Below are positions 58,461 through 64,000 of a stretch of DNA of 64,000 bases, piece after piece; positions within the stretch are counted from its first letter, which is position 1; every line of letters starts with the position of its first letter. The position numbers were made by a program, and so were the translations under genes. The notes beneath the pieces are model-generated. The model worked only from the letters and a program-made list of their open reading frames with translations, made no database searches and was not told the DNA's origin. This DNA comes from Amycolatopsis sp. NBC_00345 (GTDB lineage Bacteria; Actinomycetota; Actinomycetes; Mycobacteriales; Pseudonocardiaceae). The stretch is from contig NZ_CP107995.1 in the NCBI RefSeq assembly GCF_036116635.1, positions 6,882,001 to 6,946,000 of the forward strand, written 5' to 3'.

Positions 58461-58477
58461 ATCTTCAACTTCATGTG

Positions 58478-58550
58478 TGGAGCTGAGGGGAATCGAACCC
58501 CTGACCTTCTCGATGCGAACGAGACGCGCTACCAACTGCGCTACAGCCCC
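58478..58550 (-). tRNA. tRNA-Ala(CGC)
   Basis: 73 nt, complete cloverleaf. Acceptor stem GGGGCTG/CAGCTCC with the alanine identity wobble G3-U70, D-arm GCGC...GCGC with GGT, anticodon stem TCTCG/CGAGA with loop TTCGCAT (anticodon CGC), T-arm AGGGGTTCGATTCCCCT, discriminator A. CCA is not encoded. It bounds the defence island on the right. Confidence 0.93.
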
Positions 58551-58604
58551 TTACTTGGTGCTCGTAGAGCTTATCAGCGCCCTACGAGCACCTCGCGACG
58601 GGGG

Positions 58605-59483
58605 TCACTCCCCGACGGCGCGGCGGTACGGGCTGGTCCCGGGCTCGTCGAGTTCCTCGAACGCCGGGTCCTCGTCGTCCAGGTCGACCACGACGGCCTG
58701 GCGGCGGATGCGGGACATCGGGGACGGCTTGCGCTCCACGATCTCGCGGCGTTGCGGGGCGACCACCTCGACGTCGTCCTGCTCGCGCGGCTCATCGCGC
58801 TCGGCGGGCCGCTCAGCGGGCCGTTCGGCGACGGGGTGCGCAGCCGGCTCCTCGTCGGCAACAGGGCGTTCGCTGACCCGACGCGGGGCCCGCGTGCCGC
58901 TGTACCGCGCCATCCGCCGCTGCCGGATCTCGTTCTCGATGCGGACCTGGCGGCGCAGGTAGCCGAGGTAGCCGACGAGGACCACGTCCACGACGCCGTG
59001 ACCCCACCAGACGATGGGCAGCACGAAGCCCGCGAAGGCGGCCGAACCGGCAGCGACCACGAGCAGGATCACCACGATCCGCTGCCGGAAGGCGTACTTG
59101 GCCCGCGCGGCGATGTCCGCCGCCTCGGGGTCGAACCCGCCACGACCTGGGCGGTAGCTCCCCCGACGCTCGCGGGCGGGCTCGTCCCGGACCGCCCGCG
59201 ACGGCTGCGGCAGTGGATCGGGCTCGAGTTCCTCGTCCTCGTCGAGGTCGGCGTCGAGCTCCGCCTCGAGTTCGGCGAGGTCTTCCTCCACCGAAGGCTT
59301 CGCGCTGTCGGACATGGCGAACTCCTCCTGTCCCTCGTTGCGAGAGCTCCCGCTGCGCACGACCCGCGCGGCCAGCGCGGAGGTAGGCGTTCGCGCGACC
59401 TGCTGGCGCTTCCGGGCCACCATGGGCACGAGAACGACGAGCCATGCCGCGGCGAGCGCGACGATAATCACCGAACTGGGCAT
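58605..59483 (-). CDS. sepX: SepX/GlpR-type divisome membrane protein
   Basis: 292 residues. An N-terminal TM helix (SVIIVALAAAWLVVLVPMVA) is followed by a long acidic coiled stretch (EEDLAELEAELDADLDEDEE), then a TM hairpin at ~135-175 (IVVILLVVAAGSAAFAGFVL, VVDVVLVGYLGYL) and a basic/acidic C-terminal tail. Corynebacterial GlpR and Streptomyces SepX sit beside the MoeA-like Glp gene and act in FtsZ-ring formation and polar growth. Gene order here (rimJ, glp, galU upstream) is the same as in Mycobacterium Rv0993-Rv0996. Identification relies on architecture and synteny. Confidence 0.78.
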   Translation of the reverse strand: MPSSVIIVALAAAWLVVLVPMVARKRQQVARTPTSALAARVVRSGSSRNEGQEEFAMSDSAKPSVEEDLAELEAELDADLDEDEELEPDPLPQPSRAVRDEPARERRGSYRPGRGGFDPEAADIAARAKYAFRQRIVVILLVVAAGSAAFAGFVLPIVWWGHGVVDVVLVGYLGYLRRQVRIENEIRQRRMARYSGTRAPRRVSERPVADEEPAAHPVAERPAERPAERDEPREQDDVEVVAPQRREIVERKPSPMSRIRRQAVVVDLDDEDPAFEELDEPGTSPYRRAVGE

Positions 59484-59657
59484 CCCCCGTCACCTCCCCC
59501 GATCGTCTGCTGTAGTCACGCTAGCCACAACAGTCACACAGGAGGCGCAGACTCGCCGACTTCGATCACGAAAACCCGCCACCGGATTAGGTGAATCTCA
59601 CAGTATGTGGTAACGCGTGATCGGACCCCGACCCGTAGTCACCACGAAGGGTTACGG

Positions 59658-60317
59658 TCAGGCGTAGCCGGCGCGTCCTGTCGACACGAGCCGGGGCACG
59701 AGGCCGTCGCCGGTCTCCTCTTTCGTCACGGCGAAGCAGAGGTGGTCACGCCACGCACCGGCCACGTCGAGGTACCGCTCGAAGAGGCCCTCCTGCCGGT
59801 AGCCGGCCTTGATCAGCACGCGCAAGCTGGGGTTGTTCTCGGGTCGCACGGTGGCCTCGAGACGGTGGAGCCCGGCGGCTTCGAAGGCGTGATCCGTCAC
59901 GAGCGCGACGGCTGCCGTGGCCACGCCGCCCCGCACGATTTCGGACGACACCCAGTACCCGATCCAGGCCGAGCGCAGTGACGCGCGGATGACGTTACCC
60001 ACCGTGATCTGGCCGGCGAACCTTCCGTCGACCGTGATCGTGAACGGCAGGCACTGCCCTCGCCGCGCGAGCCCCCGAAGCGCCGCCCACTGCGAAGGCC
60101 ACGACCAGAACGCGTTGCGGTCCGGCCACGGCCCGATGCCCGTCGGCTCCCACTGCTCCAGGTGCGCGCGGTCGCGCAGCCGGATGCGGCTCCACTCGCC
60201 CGCGTCGCGCAGGCGCACCGGGCGCACCTCGACGATCCCGGCCGGCACCCGAAGCCGGCCGGGCTTGCCCGGCCAGCCGGGATGCCGGCTTTCCACCGGG
60301 TAGGTCACGGGAGCCAC
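59658..60317 (-). CDS. GNAT acetyltransferase, RimJ/RimL type
   Basis: 219 residues from GTG 60317 (or GTG 60308). GNAT core: AGQITVGNVIRASLRSAWIG, EIVRGGVATAAVALVTDHAF (acetyl-CoA-binding RGxGxA variant), LHRLEATVRPENNPSLRVLI and KAGYRQEGLFERYLDVAGAW. It is the 'rimJ' of the galU-moeA-rimJ-glpR block of actinobacteria. Substrate unproven; N-terminal acetylation of a protein is the family role. Stop and start are close to neighbours, so it is one transcription unit with glp and galU. Confidence 0.83.
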   Translation of the reverse strand: MAPVTYPVESRHPGWPGKPGRLRVPAGIVEVRPVRLRDAGEWSRIRLRDRAHLEQWEPTGIGPWPDRNAFWSWPSQWAALRGLARRGQCLPFTITVDGRFAGQITVGNVIRASLRSAWIGYWVSSEIVRGGVATAAVALVTDHAFEAAGLHRLEATVRPENNPSLRVLIKAGYRQEGLFERYLDVAGAWRDHLCFAVTKEETGDGLVPRLVSTGRAGYA

Positions 60318-60329
60318 CGACCCGCCCGC

Positions 60330-61619
60330 TTACGCCCGCTGCGCGAGGAAGGTGACCTTGACCTGCTCGCCCGCCGCGACCTCGGTGAGGTCCTCGTCGA
60401 CGTTGATCAGGCAGTTCGCCTCCGCGAGCGACGCCAGCAGGTGGGCCCCGGACGTGCCGAGCGGCTGCACCAGGTACTCGCCGTTCGCCTCGTCGCGCAG
60501 GAGCTGCCCGCGCAGGTAGCCGCGCCGGCCCTTCGTCGACGTGATCGGCGAGAGCAGGCGCGCGCCGACGATCCGCCGATGCGGGTTGCGGGTGCCGCGC
60601 GCGGCGCGGATCAGCGGCCGCACAAGCACCTCGAACACCACCAGCGCGCTCATCGGGTTGCCCGGGATGAGGAACGTCGGCACGGAGTCCGGACCGAGCC
60701 TGCCGAAGCCCTGCACCGAGCCCGGGTGCATGCCGACGCGCGTCATGTCGATGCGGCCGAGCTCGGACAGCGCGCCGTGCACCTCGTCACCGCTCATGCC
60801 GCCGGCACCGCCCGCGACCACCACGATCTCGGACATCAGCAGCCGGCCTTCGACGATCTCGCGCAGCCGCTTCGGGTCGCTCGACACGATGCCGACGCGG
60901 CTCACCTCGGCCCCCGCGTCGCGAGCGGCCGCGGCGAGCGCGTACGAGTTGACGTCGTAGACCTGCCCGACCGACGGGGTGCGGTCGACGTCCACCAGCT
61001 CGTCGCCCACGGACACGATCGACACCCGCGGCCGTGGGTAGACCAGCACCTTCGCCCGGCCGACCGCCGCGAGCAGGCCGACCTGCGCGGAGCCGATCGT
61101 GTCGCCCTTGCGTACGGCGACGTCGCCGATCTGCACGTCCTCGCCCGCGCGGCGCACGTAACCTGCGGAAGGCACGGAACGGTGCACGGTGACCTTGGCC
61201 TGGTGGCCGTCGGTGTAAGCGGTCGGCACGACGGCGTCGGCGAGCGTGGGCAGCGGCGCGCCGGTGTCGACGCGCACCGCCTGGCCGGGCTGGAGCCGCC
61301 GCGGCTGCCGCGAGCCGGCCGGGATCTCCCCGACCACGGGCAGCTGCACCGGCTCATCCCCGGCGGTGCGGACGTCGACGCTGCGGACCGCGTAGCCGTC
61401 CACCGCGGCCTGGTCGAACCCGGGCAGCGCGTGTTCCGCGACGACCTCTTCGGCACAGAGCAGGCCCTGAGCCTCGGAGATCGCCACGCGCACGGGACGC
61501 GGGCGCACGGCCGCGTCCAGCGTCAGCGCGATCTGCGCGTCGACGGAGCGAAACTCCGCCGACGCCTCGGCCGGCTCAGCGCTCGAGTCGGCCTGGGCAG
61601 CGTCGAGGGAGTCCGTCAT
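60330..61619 (-). CDS. glp: Gephyrin-like protein Glp / MoeA-type molybdotransferase
   Basis: 429 residues. MoeA domains in order: N-terminal LPGFDQAAVDGYAVRS with PAGSRQPRRLQPGQAVRVDT and TGAPLPTLADAVV, then the MogA-like domain (VSIVSVGDELVDVDR, VYDVNSYALAAAARDAG, VVAGGAGGMSGDEVHGALSE), then the C-terminal β-barrel. Several family catalytic positions are altered; in MoeA the TGGxSxG loop reads AGGAGGMSGD here. In Corynebacterium the orthologue Glp binds FtsZ and the GlpR receptor; synteny with sepX supports that role. The ATG overlaps the galU stop by 4 nt. Confidence 0.82.
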   Translation of the reverse strand: MTDSLDAAQADSSAEPAEASAEFRSVDAQIALTLDAAVRPRPVRVAISEAQGLLCAEEVVAEHALPGFDQAAVDGYAVRSVDVRTAGDEPVQLPVVGEIPAGSRQPRRLQPGQAVRVDTGAPLPTLADAVVPTAYTDGHQAKVTVHRSVPSAGYVRRAGEDVQIGDVAVRKGDTIGSAQVGLLAAVGRAKVLVYPRPRVSIVSVGDELVDVDRTPSVGQVYDVNSYALAAAARDAGAEVSRVGIVSSDPKRLREIVEGRLLMSEIVVVAGGAGGMSGDEVHGALSELGRIDMTRVGMHPGSVQGFGRLGPDSVPTFLIPGNPMSALVVFEVLVRPLIRAARGTRNPHRRIVGARLLSPITSTKGRRGYLRGQLLRDEANGEYLVQPLGTSGAHLLASLAEANCLINVDEDLTEVAAGEQVKVTFLAQRA

Positions 61620-62521
61620 GGGCGTTCGGTCCCGATCCGTTCGGTCAGCCACGCCCGTAACGATGGCCCGTAGTCGGGGGTTTCCAGCGCGAAATCGACG
61701 GCGGCGCGCAGGAAACCACCCGGATTCCCCAGGTCGTGTCGTCCACCGCGGTGCACCACGATGTGCACGGGGTGTCCCTCGGCGATCAGCAGGGCCACCG
61801 CGTCGGTCAGCTGCAGCTCGCCGCCGGCGCCCGGCTTGATGCGCCGGATCGCGTCGAAGATCGCCCGGTCCAGCAGGTAGCGGCCGGCCGCGGCGTACGT
61901 CGACGGCGCGTCCTCCGGCTTCGGCTTCTCGACCATCCCGTGCACCTGTTTGACGTCGGGATCGTCGGTGTCGGAGACGTCGAAGACGCCGTACGGCGAG
62001 ATCTGCTCCTTGGGGATGTCGAACGCGCAGAGCACGCTGCCGCCGTGCTTCGCGCGGACGGCGGACATGCGGTCCAGCACCCCGACGGGCAGCACCAGGT
62101 CGTCCGGCAGCAGCACGGCGACGGCGGTGTCCTCGTCCGTCAGGTTCGCCTCGGCCTGCGCGACGGCGTGGCCGAGCCCCAGCGCCCGCTCCTGGATGGC
62201 CACCTCGACGTCGAGCAGCTCCGTGGCCCGGCGGACCTTCTCCAGCAGCTCGGTCTTGCCCTTGTCCTCGAGCGTCTTCTCCAGCTCGGGCTGCGGCTCG
62301 AAGTACCTGACCACGGCTTCCTTGCCCGGCGAGGTGACGATCACCAGCCGCTTCGCCCCGGCCGCGGCGGCCTCCGACGCGACGAGCTCGATCCCCGGTG
62401 TGTCGACCACGGGCAGCAGCTCTTTCGGCACGGCCTTCGTGGTCGGCAGGAATCGCGTGCCGAGTCCGGCGGCAGGCACGATGGCGGTTCTGAACGTCTG
62501 GGTGGATGCGGCGCCCGTCAT
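61616..62521 (-). CDS. galU: UTP-glucose-1-phosphate uridylyltransferase
   Basis: 301 residues. Nucleotide-binding motif VPAAGLGTRFLPTTKAVPKE with the catalytic Arg/Lys, DTPGIELVASEAAAAGAKRL, VLLPDDLV (metal Asp), VHGMVEKPKP and AGRYLLDRAIF are all characteristic of GalU. It makes UDP-glucose for envelope glycans. ATG 62521 stands 8 nt after a -10-like TAGGCT (62535-62530, minus strand), suggesting a leaderless message, and only 24 bp separate it from the divergent cyclo-ligase ATG. Confidence 0.93.
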   Translation of the reverse strand: MTGAASTQTFRTAIVPAAGLGTRFLPTTKAVPKELLPVVDTPGIELVASEAAAAGAKRLVIVTSPGKEAVVRYFEPQPELEKTLEDKGKTELLEKVRRATELLDVEVAIQERALGLGHAVAQAEANLTDEDTAVAVLLPDDLVLPVGVLDRMSAVRAKHGGSVLCAFDIPKEQISPYGVFDVSDTDDPDVKQVHGMVEKPKPEDAPSTYAAAGRYLLDRAIFDAIRRIKPGAGGELQLTDAVALLIAEGHPVHIVVHRGGRHDLGNPGGFLRAAVDFALETPDYGPSLRAWLTERIGTERP

Positions 62522-62545
62522 GGGCGCAAAGCCTAACCTGGTCGC
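62522..62545. promoter_or_regulatory. 24-bp divergent promoter core shared by galU and the cyclo-ligase gene
   Basis: TAACCT (62534-62539) lies 6 nt before the rightward ATG, and TAGGCT (minus, 62535-62530) lies 8 nt before the leftward ATG. The two -10 hexamers overlap, so both polymerases cannot bind at once. No canonical -35 is visible; such sites would lie inside the opposing coding sequences. Confidence 0.5.
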
Positions 62546-63172
62546 ATGCGGGCGCCGGGCAATGAGCACCTGAGCAAGGCGGAGTGGCGTACGCGGATTC
62601 TCCGGGCGCGCGCCTCACTGAGCCATTCGGAGCACGCCGAGGAGGCAGCCGCGCTAGCCTCTGCAGCCGTGTCGGTGGCTACACCGACCGTCTGCGCGTA
62701 CCTGCCCTTCGGCACGGAACCTGGCACCGTCTCGCTGCTGGACGCCCTGGTCAAGGCTGGTTCCCGGGTGCTGCTGCCGGTGATCCCCGATGTCCCCGGC
62801 CCGCTCGATTGGGCGGTTTACACCAGTGCCGACGAGCTGGTCCCGGGGCGGCTTCGCGGCGTTCGCGAACCCTCCGGAGCCCGGCTCGGCGTCGAGGCGG
62901 TGGGAGCGGCGGAAGTCACCCTCGTGCCCGCGCTCGGCGTGGACCGCCGGGGTATCCGCCTGGGCCGCGGCGCCGGCTACTACGACCGTTCGCTGGTCTT
63001 CGCGGCCCCGGGCGCGTCGTTGCTGGCCGTCGTCCGCGCCGCCGAGCTGGTGGAACACCTCCCGGGCCAGCCGCACGACGTGCCGATGCACGGGGCGCTG
63101 ACGCCCGCGGGTGTGGTCCGCCTGCCCCGGTGTGAGGCGCCGGACAGCGTCGAGCGGGATCCGGGCCTCTAA
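62546..63172 (+). CDS. 5-formyltetrahydrofolate cyclo-ligase
   Basis: 208 residues. Family motifs: SKAEWRTRILRARASL (ATP-site Lys/Arg), AYLPFGTEPGT, ELVPGRLRGVREPSG and the C-terminal signature VPALGVDRRGIRLGRGAGYYDRSL. Converts 5-formyl-THF to 5,10-methenyl-THF with ATP. ATG 62546 is 6 nt after TAACCT and has no ribosome-binding site, so probably leaderless. Divergent to galU in the same order as in mycobacteria. Confidence 0.92.
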   Translation: MRAPGNEHLSKAEWRTRILRARASLSHSEHAEEAAALASAAVSVATPTVCAYLPFGTEPGTVSLLDALVKAGSRVLLPVIPDVPGPLDWAVYTSADELVPGRLRGVREPSGARLGVEAVGAAEVTLVPALGVDRRGIRLGRGAGYYDRSLVFAAPGASLLAVVRAAELVEHLPGQPHDVPMHGALTPAGVVRLPRCEAPDSVERDPGL

Positions 63173-63314
63173 AATGGAGGGCGGGAAGCCTCACGGCGAC
63201 CCGCGGCGTTACCTTCGTCACGTCCTCGAAGCGCCGCCCGGGACATCCGGGCGCGGAACAGGCACGGAGCACCACCCCCGCGCGAACGGTCCACACGATG
63301 CACCGATACCACGT

Positions 63315-63376
63315 TTGACCAGCGCGGGAATACGCCGGTACCGTCTATTGCTAGCACTCTCGTCGGACGAGTGCCA
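63315..63376 (+). promoter_or_regulatory. Promoter with CIRCE (HrcA) element
   Basis: TTGACC (63315-63320), 18-bp spacer, TACCGT (63339-63344), then TAGCACTC (63352-63359), N9, GAGTGCCA (63369-63376). The consensus CIRCE is TTAGCACTC-N9-GAGTGCTAA; most positions match. This places the downstream gene under HrcA heat-shock repression. Confidence 0.78.
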
Positions 63377-63394
63377 GCGCATGGAGGAGCACCA

Positions 63395-63754
63395 GTGCCC
63401 ACGTATCAGTACGCCTGCAAGGAATGCGACCACCGGTTCGAAGCGGTGCAGTCCTTTTCCGACGCGAGCCTGACGGTCTGCCCCCAGTGCTCCGGTCCGC
63501 TGCGCAAGGTCTTCAGCTCGGTGGGTGTCGTCTTCAAGGGCAGCGGCTTCTACCGCACCGACTCCCGTGAAGCGGCCAAGTCGAGCACCTCCGCCACGCC
63601 GGCGAAGAGCGAGGGCAAGTCGGAGACCAAGTCCGAGTCGAAGTCTGAATCGAAGTCCGAGTCGAAGTCGGCTTCCAAGTCGTCCTCGGACAGCGGCAGC
63701 TCCTCCTCATCGTCCTCCTCGGGTACGACAAAAACGGCCGCCGCCGCGTCCTGA
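63395..63754 (+). CDS. ruc: Ruc/FmdB-type zinc-ribbon protein with disordered tail
   Basis: 119 residues. N-terminal zinc ribbon PTYQYACKECDHRF and LTVCPQCSGPLRKVF (two CxxC pairs), then VVFKGSGFYRTDSRE, the conserved FmdB tail of the domain, followed by ~65 residues of low-complexity Ser/Lys/Glu with repeated KSES units. Mycobacterial Ruc (Rv0991c) has the same design and is an HrcA-controlled, redox-activated chaperone; the CIRCE element here supports that match. GTG 63395 has GGAGGAG 5 nt upstream. The tail repeats may vary between strains. Confidence 0.8.
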   Translation: MPTYQYACKECDHRFEAVQSFSDASLTVCPQCSGPLRKVFSSVGVVFKGSGFYRTDSREAAKSSTSATPAKSEGKSETKSESKSESKSESKSASKSSSDSGSSSSSSSSGTTKTAAAAS

Positions 63755-63762
63755 CCCCCGGT

Positions 63763-63789
63763 TTGTCCACACAGGGGTAGTTGTCCACA
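63763..63789 (+). promoter_or_regulatory. Two DnaA-box-like sites
   Basis: TTGTCCACA occurs twice in the same orientation (63763-63771 and 63781-63789), 18 bp apart, matching the actinobacterial DnaA-box consensus. Only two sites and no dnaA/dnaN genes nearby, so not an origin. Confidence 0.5.
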
Positions 63790-63840
63790 GCCGGCGGATC
63801 CGCCCCTTACGACAGCCCACCCCACGTCCCTAACGTCGGT

Positions 63841-63865
63841 TTCGTGCGGCACCGCGCCGCACGAA
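63841..63865 (+). promoter_or_regulatory. Perfect 10-bp hairpin in the 5' region of the last gene
   Basis: TTCGTGCGGC (63841-63850), loop ACCGC, GCCGCACGAA (63856-63865), ending 21 nt before the GTG. Could be an operator or an mRNA structure controlling translation. Confidence 0.5.
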
Positions 63866-63886
63866 GGAACCGACGAGGGGACGACC

Positions 63887-64000
63887 GTGGACACCTTGCT
63901 CAGCCGCCTTCCCGCGCTGCCCGATCTGAGCCGGCTGCGCGGCCGCCGGGCCCGGCTCGTACGCCGCTGGCTCGCCGCGGCCCTGCTGCTGGCCGGCTTG
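63887..64000 (+). CDS. Membrane-anchored protein, 3' end outside window (SAF/CpaB-like candidate)
   Basis: 38 residues are visible from GTG 63887 (GAGGGG upstream). A basic amphipathic stretch (RLRGRRARLVRRW) leads into a hydrophobic helix (LAAALLLAGL) that runs off the edge. In related genomes a SAF-domain/CpaB-like or RcpC protein follows this fmdB-type gene, but that rests on recalled gene order only. Confidence 0.45.
   Translation, partial: MDTLLSRLPALPDLSRLRGRRARLVRRWLAAALLLAGL

Larger units (their letters stand above)
47700..58470. other. Putative defence island next to tRNA-Ala
   Basis: Between the GH5 gene and tRNA-Ala lie only an HTH fragment, a restriction-modification unit, a CBASS operon with its HTH-ImmA regulator, and small or decayed sequences. 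Base composition is visibly more AT-rich than neighbours, most clearly at 56,900-57,700 and 47,840-47,940. No integrase or direct repeat of the tRNA end was found, so the boundaries are approximate. Confidence 0.6.

Noticed and set aside
58478..58550. Phage-type attachment site with a duplicate of the tRNA-Ala 3' end
   Set aside because: I looked for a second copy of the T-arm/3' sequence (GGGGAATCGAACCCC) near 47.6-48 kb and elsewhere in the island and saw none.
61620..62618. Apparent N-terminal extension of the MoeA-like gene across galU
   Set aside because: The extension is an Arg/Gly/Ala-rich out-of-frame reading of galU; ATG 61619 with ATGA overlap gives a normal-length MoeA protein.
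63763..63789. Replication origin
   Set aside because: Only two DnaA-like boxes, no AT-rich unwinding region and no dnaA, dnaN or parAB genes nearby.

Overview
This looks like a high-GC actinobacterial chromosome, most likely Amycolatopsis or another member of the Pseudonocardiaceae. GC3 is strongly biased, GTG and TTG starts are common, one gene encodes a mycothiol-type maleylpyruvate isomerase, several genes have leaderless promoters, and the right end carries an actinobacterial block: sepX/glpR, rimJ-like, glp/moeA, galU, a 5-formyl-THF cyclo-ligase gene and a CIRCE-controlled ruc/fmdB-type gene. The genus is inferred from gene content, not from a marker gene.

Layout. 0-24 kb is a mosaic of small units: a HEAT-repeat protein, an SGNH hydrolase with its TetR regulator, a two-component system, a secreted protein, an FAD oxidoreductase, an adenosylhomocysteinase-like enzyme behind a probable 24-codon leaderless leader ORF, VOC and NTF2-like proteins, several LysR/TetR regulators, an intradiol dioxygenase operon, two DHA2 exporters with a GlcG/HbpS protein, and a GntR regulator whose operator occurs at three promoters. 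24.3-31.8 kb is one long leftward catabolic operon (flavin monooxygenase, extradiol dioxygenase, FAH-type hydrolase, signal-less TAXI protein, cupin, zinc alcohol dehydrogenase, class II aldolase). It is divergent from an IclR regulator and a ferredoxin / ferredoxin reductase / P450 operon. 36.8-44.1 kb holds a quinone reductase, a secreted RidA protein and a complete gentisate operon (transporter, gentisate dioxygenase, fumarylpyruvate hydrolase, mycothiol-dependent maleylpyruvate isomerase) under its own IclR regulator. 44.1-47.5 kb has an MGT-type glycosyltransferase, a TetR regulator and a secreted GH5 enzyme.

About 47.7-58.4 kb, ending at a tRNA-Ala gene, is a defence island. It contains a two-gene restriction-modification unit whose nuclease domain is fused to the methylase, and a five-gene type III CBASS operon (TRIP13-like ATPase, a second small HORMA3-like protein, HORMA protein, CD-NTase, S-4TM membrane effector). 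A divergent HTH-ImmA/IrrE protein resembles a fused CapH-CapP activator. Decayed copies of an HTH gene flank the restriction unit. No integrase is visible.

58.6-64 kb is core genome: the SepX/GlpR-Glp cell-division pair, GalU, folate salvage, a Ruc-type zinc-ribbon chaperone under a CIRCE element, two DnaA-box-like sites and the start of a gene cut by the window edge.

All functional calls are from motifs, gene order and family knowledge; no database search was run.
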